Source: CAZTLE01 sp964614415 (GTDB lineage: Bacteria > Bacteroidota > Bacteroidia > Flavobacteriales > Flavobacteriaceae). Taken from it: 31,085 nt of DNA. Of the stretch, positions 1-7,408 are shown one piece after another. The first letter of the stretch is position 1. Every line of letters starts with the position of its first letter. The position numbers and the translations under genes were made by a program. The notes beneath the pieces were generated by a model, which worked only from the letters and a program-made list of their open reading frames with translations, searched no databases and was not told where the DNA came from. The DNA is taken from NCBI GenBank assembly GCA_964614415.1, contig CAZTLE010000020.1, positions 1 to 31,085 of the forward strand, in the 5' to 3' direction.

Positions 1-49
1 AGGTCGCGGCGAATCCATACTATTGCTCCGAATTGTAAATCGACAGACT

Positions 50-604
50 ATGACGCGTGCCATTAAAAAGCCAATTCCCGGTGAGTATCCTGAATATTCA
101 AGTATTTATCTCGATCTTTTGGAAGACGATGATAAGGTCCTAGAGCATCTGTGGACCAACTTCCTGGCAATCAAAGAATTCATATACAAACTACCCGAAG
201 ACATGCTTACCTACCGCTATGCTGAAGGAAAATGGACGATCAAGGAAATACTGGTTCACAATATTGATGACGAGCGGATATTTGCTTATCGGGCCTTGCG
301 ATATGCTCGTAATGATAATACCCCGCTTCACGGGTTTGATCAGGACGAATATGCCAGGTATTCCGGGGCAAACGATCGCAGTCTGGACAGTATCTTTGAA
401 GAGTATGAGTCGGTGCGGAAATCGACGATCACATTATTCCAATTCCTGCCGGAAGATGCCTTTCTCCGTTCCGGTGGCGGGATTGATGAACACGGAAACG
501 TAGTGAACGTTCGGACCGTGCGCGGATTAGCCTATCATATTGCAGGGCATGAACTGAGACACTTCAATGTGATCAAGGAACGCTACCTGGGAATGAAATT
601 ATAA
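50..604 (+). CDS. DinB-like putative metalloprotein
   Basis: 184 residues from the ATG at 50; a TTG at 23 would add nine residues, but the ATG fits the family better. The pattern is that of DinB/YfiT four-helix-bundle proteins: a first metal-ligand region with H70 followed by D73/D74, preceded by the family's GKWTIKEIL helix, and a C-terminal HxxxHxxxH cluster (H163, H167, H171). H70, H167 and H171 are the likely metal triad. Family members are cytosolic and often thiol-dependent S-transferases or of unknown function; the substrate cannot be told here. No signal peptide or membrane segment is visible. It stands alone, followed by a 294-nt repeat-filled gap. Family assignment is fairly sure; function is open. 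Confidence 0.8.
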   Translation: MTRAIKKPIPGEYPEYSSIYLDLLEDDDKVLEHLWTNFLAIKEFIYKLPEDMLTYRYAEGKWTIKEILVHNIDDERIFAYRALRYARNDNTPLHGFDQDEYARYSGANDRSLDSIFEEYESVRKSTITLFQFLPEDAFLRSGGGIDEHGNVVNVRTVRGLAYHIAGHELRHFNVIKERYLGMKL

Positions 605-632
605 ATTCCAAAATTCAATTACTTGATTTGAA

Positions 633-790
633 GATTAATCGATTCACCGATTACACAATTACACAATTACACGGTTACACGGCTACACGGTTAAACCCAT
701 TAACTCAATAACCCCATAACATCCTAACCATCAACAAATCAACCTATCAACGAATCAACCCTTTAACCTAATAACCAATTAACTATAAAC
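633..790. repeat. phased 8-nt degenerate repeat array
   Basis: From 633 the sequence breaks into 8-nt units in register. Examples are GATTACAC (649-656), AATTACAC (657-664, 665-672), GGTTACAC (673-680), GGCTACAC (681-688) and GGTTAAAC (689-696). In the same register the units drift to a second form ending in AAC: CCATTAAC, TCAATAAC, CCCATAAC, ATCCTAAC. After one 7-nt unit (729-735) come AAATCAAC, CTATCAAC, GAATCAAC, CCTTTAAC, CTAATAAC and CAATTAAC up to 783. That is about 19 units. The period is not a multiple of three and no gene covers it. It fills most of the gap between the DinB-like gene and the propeller/amidohydrolase gene. Confidence 0.8.
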
Positions 791-801
791 AAACCGCACT
801 C

Positions 802-818
802 CTGCCTGCGGCAGGCAG
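802..818. repeat. short GC-rich perfect palindrome
   Basis: CTGCCTGC is followed by one central G and the exact reverse complement GCAGGCAG, giving an 8-bp stem in otherwise A/C-rich intergenic DNA. It lies between the 8-nt array and a 7-nt array. It resembles the short GC-rich palindromes dispersed in many Bacteroidota genomes, though no second copy was seen in this window. There is no T-run after it, so it is unlikely to be a simple terminator. Confidence 0.6.
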
Positions 819-820
819 AC

Positions 821-841
821 CTCACACCTCACACCTCACAC
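821..841. repeat. three exact copies of heptamer CTCACAC
   Basis: Perfect tandem units CTCACAC at 821-827, 828-834 and 835-841, immediately after the GC-rich palindrome and about 57 nt before the start codon of the next gene. The period matches the other 7-nt arrays of the window but the unit is different. Confidence 0.75.
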
Positions 842-898
842 CTATTAACAAAATCTTTCATAGTAATTGCGTACTTTAGGAACCTTAATTTCAACGCA

Positions 899-3800
899 AT
901 GCAACTACGTATTCTCACTCTCCTGCTGGTAGCACTTCTTGTCGCGCCGGTATATTCACAACGTAAGAAAAAATCAGCTAAAAAAACCGAAGAATCCAAA
1001 GAATGGTCAGTAGCAAATCCGGGAGCGGATTTCGGTTACAAGCCGCACACTTTTACTACAAGTGAAGGTACATGGATGAACCTGGACGTTAGCCCGGACG
1101 GGCAGACAATCGTATTCGATATGGTTGGGGACATTTATACCGTTCCGGTTTCGGGAGGGAAAGCCACAGCACTTCGCACCGGTATTCCATTCGAAATTCA
1201 GCCAAGGTTTAGTCCGGACGGCACGAAAATATCCTTTACCAGCGATGCCGGGGGCGGGGACAATATTTGGGTAATGAATGCGGATGGCTCTAACGCCAGA
1301 CAGGTGACCAAAGAGAATTTCAGATTGCTTAATAATGCAGTATGGATGCCCGATGGCGACTATATAGTAGCCCGTAAACACTTCACCTCTCAGCGCAGTC
1401 TGGGGGCCGGTGAAATGTGGCAATATCACATTACCGGAGGCAGTGGACTGCAACTCACCAAACGAAAAAACGATCAGCAGGACGTCAATGAACCGTTCAT
1501 GTCGCCCGATGGCAAATACCTTTACTATTGTGAGGATGTATATCCCGGAGGTTTTTTTCAGTACAACAAGGATCCAAACGATCAGATCTATCAAATAAAG
1601 CGCTATGATCTGGCTTCCGGAAAAACGATCAATATCACGGGAGGGCCAGGTGGTGCGGCACGACCAACCGTATCCAGAGATGGCTCCAAGTTGGCCTTTG
1701 TAAAGCGGGTGAGAACGAAAAGCGTACTCTTCATTCATGATCTTGAAACGGGACAGGAATGGCCTATCTATGATGCGCTTAACAAAGATCAGCAGGAAGC
1801 ATGGGCTATTTTCGGAGTTTATCCAAATATGAGCTGGATGCCAAACAATGAAGAACTTGTTTTTTGGAGTGGTGGTGTTATTAATAAGATTAACATAAAC
1901 ACACTACAGGTTACGAATATTCCGTTCACGGCAGATGTATCCATTGACCTTGCGGACACAGTTCATTTTTCAAATTCGATAGAAAGAGATATATTTACAC
2001 CGAAAGTCATTCGACATGCGGTCACAGCACCGAATCAAAGGACCTTAGTCTTCAACGCATTAGGGTATCTTTGGAAGAAAGAACTGCCGAACGGAACGCC
2101 AACGAGATTAACTAACGGCACCGATTTTGAGTTTGAACCGGCCTTCTCCCCGGATGGGAACAATATTGTTTTCGTCAGCTGGAACGACCTTGAGAAAGGT
2201 GCCATTTTTACGATACCCGTAAGTGGCGGACAACCCACCAGGATCACTTCAAAAAAAGGAATCTACCGCACTCCTTCCTATTCACCCGACGGTCGTACCA
2301 TTGTTTTTAGAAAAGAAGGCGGAAATACCGACCAGGGCTTTACGCATACCAAAGAGCCGGGAATCTATACCATCGCCCGCAACGGTGGTGACGAAACATT
2401 CGTGATCAATAAAGGCGCCTATCCGATGTTCAGTAAGGACGGACAGCGTATTTTCCTTCAAACCGGAGGCACCTACTTCGGAAGTCTTACCAAGAAACTT
2501 ATCAGTGTAGATCGCAACGGTAAAGACGAGCGGGAGCATGTTTCTTCAAAGTATGCAAATCGCCTGGTTCCCAGTCCTAACAACGAATGGATCGCCTTTA
2601 CCAATTTGCATAAAGTATTTGTGGCTCCCCTGGTTATTAACGGCAAATCCATCAACCTTGACAACAAGAGCAAATCGGTGCCGGTCTCGCAGATCGCCCA
2701 GGACGCAGGGATCAATATTCACTGGTCACCGGATAGTCGTAAGGTTATGTGGACATTGGGAGACGAGTATTTCAGCAATGATATCAAGGACCGATTCACA
2801 TTCTTACCCGGTTCTCCGGATAAAGTACCGGATATGACAAAGACAGGCACAAAGATAGGACTCACTGCTCCTGTGGATGCCCCGAACGGCCGTGTAGCCT
2901 TCACCAATGCGCGCATTATTACCATGGAAGGAGATACTGTGATCGAGAACGGAACCATAGTAATCAACGGAAATACGATAGAGGCTATTGGTGCCTCGGT
3001 TTCCGTACCCGCCGGTGCCAAGGTGTATGACGTAAGCGGAAAAACCATCATGCCCGGCCTGGTGGATGCCCATGCCCATATTGGTGCGTTCCGATATGGC
3101 CTCACACAACAGCAGAACTGGCAGTTTCTGGCGAATCTGGCCTTTGGTGTCACTACGGCTCACGATCCTTCGGCCAATACGGAAACCGTATTTACACTGT
3201 CCGAATTACAGAAAAGCGGCGGCCTCGTTGGTCCTCGCCTCTTCTCTACGGGATTCATACTGTACGGTGCCGACGGTGACTTCAAGGCGGTGATAAACGG
3301 TCTGGAAGACGCGCGAAGCAGCATTAGACGTACCAAAGCCTTTGGAGCCCAAAGTGTTAAGAGTTACAACCAGCCCAGACGTGAACAACGACAACAGGTG
3401 CTCAAGGCGGCCCGGGAACTTGGGATCAATGTGGTTCCGGAAGGCGGCTCTACTTTCTTCCACAACATTACCATGGTCATTGACGGTCATACGGGAATTG
3501 AGCATAATATTCCGGTGGCTCCCGTCTATAAGGACATTCTTGAAATTTGGGGTAAAAGTGGCGTTGGATACACGCCTACGCTTGTGGTGAACTACGGCGG
3601 TCTTAACGGTGAATTCTTCTGGTATGAACGGGACAATGTTTGGGAGAATGAGCGACTGCTTCGATTTACACCCAGAAGAATTGTCGACAGCCGATCCCGG
3701 CACCGTATGAAGATTCCTCAGGAGGAATACAAAAACGGACACATTTTGGTTTCTGAAACAGTTAAAGAACTTTCCGATGCGGGCGTAAAAGTAAATATCG

Positions 3801-4195
3801 GAGCCCATGGACAGCTACAAGGACTGGCTGCACACTGGGAAACCTGGATGATGGCTCAGGGTGGAATGACAAACATGGAAGCACTTAAAACGGCTACGAT
3901 CAATGCTGCGGAATACATTGGCGCGGGTAATGATATAGGCTCCCTCAAACAAGGGAAGTTGGCCGATTTGATCGTCCTTTCCGAAAACCCGCTGGACGAT
4001 ATCGAGAACACTCAGACAGTGGAAATGGTGATGGTTAACGGTCGTCTTTATGATGCCAATACGATGGATGAGATTGGAAATCGCCCAAGAGAACGCAAAC
4101 CGTTCTGGTGGGAAGGTAATAAGTACAATCAGGCTTTCCCATGGCATGAGGAGACCCATAGCTTCCTTGAAGGGCACTGTAGTTGCAGGCACTGA
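899..4195 (+). CDS. exported TolB-type propeller fused to amidohydrolase domain
   Basis: 1098 residues. Residues 1-20 form a signal peptide ending in VYSQ, so the protein should be periplasmic or beyond. From about 60 to 660 there are repeated PD40/TolB blades with the recurring SPDG motif (SPDGQTIVF, SPDGTKISF, SPDGNNIVF, SPDGRTIVF), which make a beta-propeller. From about 690 follows an imidazolonepropionase-like amidohydrolase: the metal motif DAHAH (H725, H727), then H855, H864, H869 and H970 (GAHGQLQG), ending with the typical SLKQGKLADLIVL segment. Known relatives carry this same two-domain layout and are annotated as amidohydrolases or peptidases (Xaa-Pro or cyclic-imide hydrolases); the substrate is unknown. 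The C-terminus has a HSFLEGHCSCRH tail with possible extra metal or disulfide residues. Single gene, no operon partner visible. Confidence 0.9.
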   Translation: MQLRILTLLLVALLVAPVYSQRKKKSAKKTEESKEWSVANPGADFGYKPHTFTTSEGTWMNLDVSPDGQTIVFDMVGDIYTVPVSGGKATALRTGIPFEIQPRFSPDGTKISFTSDAGGGDNIWVMNADGSNARQVTKENFRLLNNAVWMPDGDYIVARKHFTSQRSLGAGEMWQYHITGGSGLQLTKRKNDQQDVNEPFMSPDGKYLYYCEDVYPGGFFQYNKDPNDQIYQIKRYDLASGKTINITGGPGGAARPTVSRDGSKLAFVKRVRTKSVLFIHDLETGQEWPIYDALNKDQQEAWAIFGVYPNMSWMPNNEELVFWSGGVINKININTLQVTNIPFTADVSIDLADTVHFSNSIERDIFTPKVIRHAVTAPNQRTLVFNALGYLWKKELPNGTPTRLTNGTDFEFEPAFSPDGNNIVFVSWNDLEKGAIFTIPVSGGQPTRITSKKGIYRTPSYSPDGRTIVFRKEGGNTDQGFTHTKEPGIYTIARNGGDETFVINKGAYPMFSKDGQRIFLQTGGTYFGSLTKKLISVDRNGKDEREHVSSKYANRLVPSPNNEWIAFTNLHKVFVAPLVINGKSINLDNKSKSVPVSQIAQDAGINIHWSPDSRKVMWTLGDEYFSNDIKDRFTFLPGSPDKVPDMTKTGTKIGLTAPVDAPNGRVAFTNARIITMEGDTVIENGTIVINGNTIEAIGASVSVPAGAKVYDVSGKTIMPGLVDAHAHIGAFRYGLTQQQNWQFLANLAFGVTTAHDPSANTETVFTLSELQKSGGLVGPRLFSTGFILYGADGDFKAVINGLEDARSSIRRTKAFGAQSVKSYNQPRREQRQQVLKAARELGINVVPEGGSTFFHNITMVIDGHTGIEHNIPVAPVYKDILEIWGKSGVGYTPTLVVNYGGLNGEFFWYERDNVWENERLLRFTPRRIVDSRSRHRMKIPQEEYKNGHILVSETVKELSDAGVKVNIGAHGQLQGLAAHWETWMMAQGGMTNMEALKTATINAAEYIGAGNDIGSLKQGKLADLIVLSENPLDDIENTQTVEMVMVNGRLYDANTMDEIGNRPRERKPFWWEGNKYNQAFPWHEETHSFLEGHCSCRH

Positions 4196-4199
4196 TCGT

Positions 4200-4220
4200 T
4201 TATTAGTTATTGGTTATTAG
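4200..4220. repeat. three heptamers TTATTRG
   Basis: TTATTAG, TTATTGG and TTATTAG follow each other in exact 7-nt phase starting four bases after the stop codon of the amidohydrolase gene. It is short, but of the same kind as the longer 7-nt arrays elsewhere in the window. Confidence 0.55.
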
Positions 4221-4231
4221 TTGGAATTTTT

Positions 4232-4267
4232 ACCCTGAGCTGCGCTCTGCTGAGGTTGTCGAAGTAC
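4232..4267. repeat. degenerate dispersed intergenic repeat (CCCTGAGC ... TCGAAG type)
   Basis: The run begins ACCCTGAGC, contains GCGCTC and TGAGGTTGTC, and ends in TCGAAGT. Words of the form TTCGAC..GCTCAGGGT are common dispersed intergenic repeats in Bacteroidota genomes (general knowledge). A related sequence with CGACTGCGCTCGGGGTGAC lies at 13916-13940, between the MoxR and VWA genes. Confidence 0.45.
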
Positions 4268-4319
4268 CGAAGGTTGGGATTTGGTCTTTGGTTAATACTA
4301 ACTTATTTTCAAAATACGA

Positions 4320-4628
4320 ATGAGGATTCGCGCATATTGGCAATTTTACAAAGACTGTTTTGTATTCATCCTGGCTTCGGCAGTCATACTATTTGGTTTA
4401 TTTGGCCTTGGTTGGGGCATGCTGGGCTTTTGCAGCATCTCTGTTTTTCTCGGTTTCCTCGGTTTTTCTTTTCTGAAGAGCGAAGAGTTCTACTTCTACT
4501 ACAATCTTGGTATCCGGCGTTGGGAGCTTATAAAAGCCACCTTGATCATAAATCTTGTAGTCGCTGTTCCCGTCGGATTGGTTTTCACCTTTATCTCATT
4601 CCTTTTTGGCGATATTAGAATTACATAG
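4320..4628 (+). CDS. small membrane protein, putative ABC permease subunit
   Basis: 102 residues, mostly hydrophobic, with about three predicted membrane segments (roughly 14-34, 36-52 and 74-95). Between the second and third is a short polar stretch EEFYFYYNLGIRRWELIKA; such NLG-x-RRxxLI segments resemble the cytoplasmic coupling helices of ABC-2-type permeases (inference). The last 23 bp overlap the start of the ATP-binding gene downstream, so the two are translationally coupled and probably form one transporter. At 102 residues it is far shorter than a normal permease; it could be a multi-copy small subunit or a family not recognised here. Confidence 0.65.
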   Translation: MRIRAYWQFYKDCFVFILASAVILFGLFGLGWGMLGFCSISVFLGFLGFSFLKSEEFYFYYNLGIRRWELIKATLIINLVVAVPVGLVFTFISFLFGDIRIT

Positions 4629-5274
4629 TGCCAAAAGGTCTTTTGGTAAAAAAGATGTTCTGAAAGATGTATCATTTTCACTCAGGACCGGTGAGATAAT
4701 GGGATTGTTTGGGAAAAACGGTTCCGGGAAGTCTACATTACTCAAATTGATGTACGGTACGTTGAATGGAGGTTCCGTAAAAATGAGCATAGACAAAGTC
4801 TTAATCCGCACCGATGAAGTCATTCCAAAGCAACTCATAGCCTATCTCCCACAGCATCCTTTCCTGCCCAGGCGAACGCTTGTGAGGGATGTGATTCCAA
4901 TGTATTATACGGAACAGCAAAAGCAGGATGCCATTTTTTATGATCCCTTTGTTGCGACCTTCACCAATAATCGGATCAATGAATTGTCCATAGGACAGCA
5001 GCGTTATCTCGCTCTTCATCTCTTGTCTCAATTACCACATCCCTTTCTGTTATTGGATGAACCGCTCTCAATGATCGATCCGCTGCAAAAGGAGCCTTTG
5101 AAGGAACTAATGCATAAAGTAAAACTGGAAAAAGGCGTTATTGTGACTGATCATTACTATAATGACGTTCTGGACATTACTACAAAGAACATAGTATTGA
5201 AAGAGGGTATATCTCATCCCATTAGCAGTGAAGAAGATTTAGCAGAAATGGGGTATCTTAGGAAAAGGAAATAA
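4606..5274 (+). CDS. ABC transporter ATP-binding protein
   Basis: 222 residues from a TTG start at 4606; no ATG lies in frame before the conserved N-terminus, and the TTG overlaps the upstream gene by 23 bp. All ATPase motifs are present: Walker A GKNGSGKST (36-44), Q-loop Q83 in YLPQ, signature LSIGQQ (127-132), Walker B FLLLDE (147-152) and switch H183 (VTDHYY). The signature is LSIGQQ rather than LSGGQ. It should drive the small membrane protein encoded just upstream; what is moved is unknown. The gene ends about 90 nt before the DUF3291 gene, with a 7-nt repeat array between. Confidence 0.85.
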   Translation: MAILELHSAKRSFGKKDVLKDVSFSLRTGEIMGLFGKNGSGKSTLLKLMYGTLNGGSVKMSIDKVLIRTDEVIPKQLIAYLPQHPFLPRRTLVRDVIPMYYTEQQKQDAIFYDPFVATFTNNRINELSIGQQRYLALHLLSQLPHPFLLLDEPLSMIDPLQKEPLKELMHKVKLEKGVIVTDHYYNDVLDITTKNIVLKEGISHPISSEEDLAEMGYLRKRK

Positions 5275-5300
5275 TCAGATTTCAATCATCAAATTCCGGG

Positions 5301-5363
5301 GAAAACTAAAAACTCAGCACCCAAAACTCAACATTTAAAACTCAACACTCAAAACTTAAAACT
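5301..5363. repeat. nine phased heptamers abutting a start codon
   Basis: Units in exact 7-nt register: GAAAACT, AAAAACT, CAGCACC, CAAAACT, CAACATT, TAAAACT, CAACACT, CAAAACT, TAAAACT. The last ends at 5363, three bases before the ATG at 5367. The main units (CAAAACT, CAACACT, TAAAACT) are reverse complements of the units in the array at 19124-19207. The untranslated leader and ribosome-binding region of the DUF3291 gene are therefore made of this repeat. Confidence 0.85.
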
Positions 5364-5366
5364 CCA

Positions 5367-5819
5367 ATGAATCTTGCTCAATTCAATATCGCCGAAGCCG
5401 TAGCAGCGGATGACAGTCCTGAAATGCTGGATTTTTTCAGCAATGTGGATCGGATCAACGCCCTTGCAGATGAGCATCCCGGATTCGTCTGGCGACTTAC
5501 CGATGATACCGGTATTGCCTCCTCATCTATTCGTCCCTTTTCTTCAGAATTCATCCTGGTGAATATGAGCGTCTGGAAAGATCGGGAATCACTGTTCAAT
5601 TTTACCTACAAATCGGCTCACGTCGAGATCTACAAGCGGAAAAAGGAATGGTTTAAGAAAATGCCCCGAATGCACATGGTCATGTGGTTTGTGGATGAAG
5701 GACATATCCCGACACTAGAAGAAGGCATGGAACGATTGGATTATTTGAATGAACATGGGGAATCACCCCATGCCTTTACGTTTAAAAGCGATTTCACTCC
5801 AACCGACCTCGATCGGTGA
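5367..5819 (+). CDS. DUF3291 family protein
   Basis: 150 residues starting MNLAQFNIAEAVA. The pattern of DUF3291 (a ferredoxin-like alpha/beta fold related to antibiotic-biosynthesis monooxygenases) is visible: NLAQFNIA at the start, DFFSNVDRINALADEHPGFVWR, then MSVWKDRESLFNFTYKSAHVEIYKRKKEWF, and the late MWFVDEGHIPTLEEGMERLDYL helix. No signal peptide, so it is cytosolic. Biochemical function is unknown for the family. The ATG is preceded directly by the heptamer array, with no Shine-Dalgarno sequence, which is normal in this phylum. Confidence 0.85.
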   Translation: MNLAQFNIAEAVAADDSPEMLDFFSNVDRINALADEHPGFVWRLTDDTGIASSSIRPFSSEFILVNMSVWKDRESLFNFTYKSAHVEIYKRKKEWFKKMPRMHMVMWFVDEGHIPTLEEGMERLDYLNEHGESPHAFTFKSDFTPTDLDR

Positions 5820-5877
5820 AATATCAAATTGAAAGCTCCAAATTCCAAATCGCCGGCAAACTGACTATTGACGTATC

Positions 5878-5926
5878 TAACTTCCATTATCCTACTTCAA
5901 ACTTCCAACTTCGTGCTTCTAGCTTC
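5878..5926. repeat. seven phased heptamers NNNCTTC
   Basis: TAACTTC, CATTATC, CTACTTC, AAACTTC, CAACTTC, GTGCTTC and TAGCTTC follow in exact 7-nt phase. The last three or four bases are nearly constant while the first three vary. It sits in the gap between the DUF3291 and LysM genes. Confidence 0.75.
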
Positions 5927-5962
5927 CGGCGCTTACATCCCCCTCATTTACCGAAGAAAAGA

Positions 5963-5997
5963 ACCGCAAATCGAAAACCGCAAATCGTAACTCAAAA
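5963..5997. repeat. five phased heptamers, partly a 14-nt repeat
   Basis: ACCGCAA, ATCGAAA, ACCGCAA, ATCGTAA and CTCAAAA in register, so the first four also read as two copies of a 14-nt unit. It lies about 40 nt upstream of the TACCTTTA promoter element of the LysM gene. Confidence 0.6.
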
Positions 5998-6034
5998 ATC
6001 ACATCCCGCTATTTTCACGAACTGTTAAAATTCG

Positions 6035-6042
6035 TACCTTTA
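6035..6042 (+). promoter_or_regulatory. Bacteroidota -7 promoter element TACCTTTA
   Basis: TACCTTTA matches the Bacteroidota -7 consensus TAnnTTTG at seven of eight positions and lies 28 nt before the ATG of the LysM gene. The same octamer occurs upstream of three other genes in the window. No clear TTG is seen at the -33 distance, only a TTTT run near 6012. Confidence 0.4.
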
Positions 6043-6069
6043 GGACTATTAACGTAAAATTTACTAATA

Positions 6070-6447
6070 ATGGTTAAACAAAAGTACCAGAGCGTTCTGG
6101 ACCTAGGCGAGAAATTGAACATTCAGGATGGAGATGTGCAGGTAGATGGAGGACAACTGAAAGTGTGGGGAACCGCCGGAACGCCGTATGAGAAAAATTT
6201 GATTTGGGATGAGATAAAGCGCGTTGGCGGAGAGAACCCCGGTGATATCATGGCAGATATTAAAGTGGCCGATGATTCCATTTATCACAGACATACTGTG
6301 GAAAGCGGAGAGTCGCTCAGCAAAATTGCCAAGCACTACTACAAAGATCCTATGAAGTACAACGCGATCTTTGAAGCCAATCGCAACATCCTGGACAATC
6401 CGGATCTCATTCATCCGGGACAGGAATTAGTTATACCTAACTTGTAA
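6070..6447 (+). CDS. BON + LysM domain protein, Kbp/YgaU-like
   Basis: 125 residues with no signal peptide. Residues 1-55 look like a BON domain (the VQVDGGQLKVWGTAGTPYEKNLIWDEIK segment), and residues about 70-125 form a LysM domain (HTVESGESLSKIAKHYY, then NRNILDNPDLIHPGQELVIP). The order BON-LysM and the length match E. coli Kbp (YgaU), a cytosolic potassium-binding protein, so a cytosolic ion-sensing role is plausible, while a peptidoglycan role is less likely without export. It has its own -7 element at 6035-6042 and is followed by a structured element ending in a T-run. Confidence 0.85.
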   Translation: MVKQKYQSVLDLGEKLNIQDGDVQVDGGQLKVWGTAGTPYEKNLIWDEIKRVGGENPGDIMADIKVADDSIYHRHTVESGESLSKIAKHYYKDPMKYNAIFEANRNILDNPDLIHPGQELVIPNL

Positions 6448-6472
6448 TTAACAGCGTAACACCTGTTATTCG

Positions 6473-6637
6473 GAGTGTCCGAAAAGTAGTTTCTCTTTGT
6501 CGCTTATGTACGCCAGAGCTTTAGCATGGGTACGCGGCAGAAACCGCCAAGAGCCTCGTAATCTTTCAGAGATTACACGGCCTGCTGCAGCAGGTTAAAG
6601 TTGGCGATCAGAACTGCTTCTTGGACACTCTTTTTTT
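6473..6637. repeat. multi-hairpin element with terminal inverted repeats
   Basis: The ends are imperfect inverted repeats: GAGTGTCC at 6473-6480 (continuing to about 6492) pairs with GGACACTC at 6623-6630; 16 of 20 outer positions match. Inside are three separate perfect hairpins: GCGG/CCGC (6534-6537/6544-6547), GTAATCT/AGATTAC with a 5-nt loop (6558-6564/6570-6576) and the 14-bp palindrome CCTGCTGCAGCAGG (6581-6594). The right end is followed at once by seven T (6631-6637), so the element could act as a terminator for the LysM gene. The layout suits a MITE-like or REP-like mobile repeat or a structured RNA. The TTG start of the TauE-like gene is four bases beyond. Confidence 0.65.
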
Positions 6638-6640
6638 GTT

Positions 6641-7408
6641 TTGATAGAGGCACTTTCCAATATCGACCCATGGCTGTTATTGCTCCTATTCAGTATAGGG
6701 GCGGTGGCTTTTTCCATAAGTACATTGAGTGGTGGCGGTGGCGCTTTAATGCAAATCCCTGTCCTTAACTTTCTTATCGGAGTCCCGCAAACCGCGCCGG
6801 TGTTAAACCTTGGAGCACTGGTAAGTCGGCCTTCCCGTATCATAATATTTTGGAACGACATTGTCTGGAGTGTTTTCTGGTATTACGTCCCCTTTGCCAT
6901 TGCAGGTGCCTTACTGGCTGGTTGGTTCTTCTCAGAGGTCAAACTGGTATGGCTCCAAATTTTCGTTGGGCTTTTCCTGGTGAGTACCTTCTTTCAGTAT
7001 CGTTTTGGAAAAAAAGACCGTTCCTTTCCGGTGCGGTTATGGCATTTTATGCCGCTGGGCTTTTTCATTTCGATCATCGGCACCTTTACGGGTGGTATGG
7101 GACCTATTCTAAATCCCTTCCTGCTCAATGCGGGAATTACGAAAGAAGCATTGATAGGTACCAAAGCCGCGCAGTCCTTTTTTCTCGGGATTGCTCAGAT
7201 TAGCAGTTACACATTTTTCGGGTTACTCACACCAAAACTATGGATCTACGGTATCGTCCTTGGATTGGGAGCCACCCTGGGTAACTTAATCGGTAAAAAG
7301 CTGTTAAAGCGTATTTCCGTGAAGGGTTTCCGACAATGGGTGATTGTCATGATGGTGATAAGCGGGATCGTATTGCTAATAGGAGCATTCAACGAACTAT
7401 TCCCCTAG
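6641..7408 (+). CDS. TauE/SafE (TSUP) family membrane permease
   Basis: 255 residues with about eight hydrophobic helices. The first helix pair holds the glycine-rich TLSGGGGALMQIPVL motif typical of TSUP permeases, and the second half has the related GTFTGGMGPILNPFLL, as expected from the internal duplication of this family. Relatives export or import sulfite, sulfoacetate or other small organosulfur anions; the substrate is not readable here. The start is a TTG at 6641 because no ATG lies upstream of the first helix; it directly follows the T-run of the structured element. Its TAG stop shares the four bases CTAG (7405-7408) with the stop of the converging response-regulator gene. Confidence 0.85.
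   Translation: MIEALSNIDPWLLLLLFSIGAVAFSISTLSGGGGALMQIPVLNFLIGVPQTAPVLNLGALVSRPSRIIIFWNDIVWSVFWYYVPFAIAGALLAGWFFSEVKLVWLQIFVGLFLVSTFFQYRFGKKDRSFPVRLWHFMPLGFFISIIGTFTGGMGPILNPFLLNAGITKEALIGTKAAQSFFLGIAQISSYTFFGLLTPKLWIYGIVLGLGATLGNLIGKKLLKRISVKGFRQWVIVMMVISGIVLLIGAFNELFP

Noticed and set aside
633..790. Considered as a CRISPR array
   Set aside because: Units are 7-8 nt, degenerate and contiguous; there are no 20-40-nt repeats with unique spacers and no cas genes.
1007..1738. 243-codon open frame on the minus strand
   Set aside because: It lies wholly inside the propeller/amidohydrolase gene, has no recognisable domain and reads as a shadow of the plus-strand gene.
4256..4618. 120-codon frame beside the small membrane gene
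   Set aside because: Overlaps the membrane-protein gene in another frame; the 4320 frame has clear membrane helices and couples to the ATPase.
5816..6028. 70-codon frame overlapping the DUF3291 stop
   Set aside because: It runs through the 7-nt repeat arrays; its composition reflects the repeats and no protein features are visible.
6473..6637. Considered as a remnant coding sequence of an insertion sequence
   Set aside because: Short readable stretches occur on the minus strand but are broken by stops within 25 codons; the hairpins explain the sequence better.
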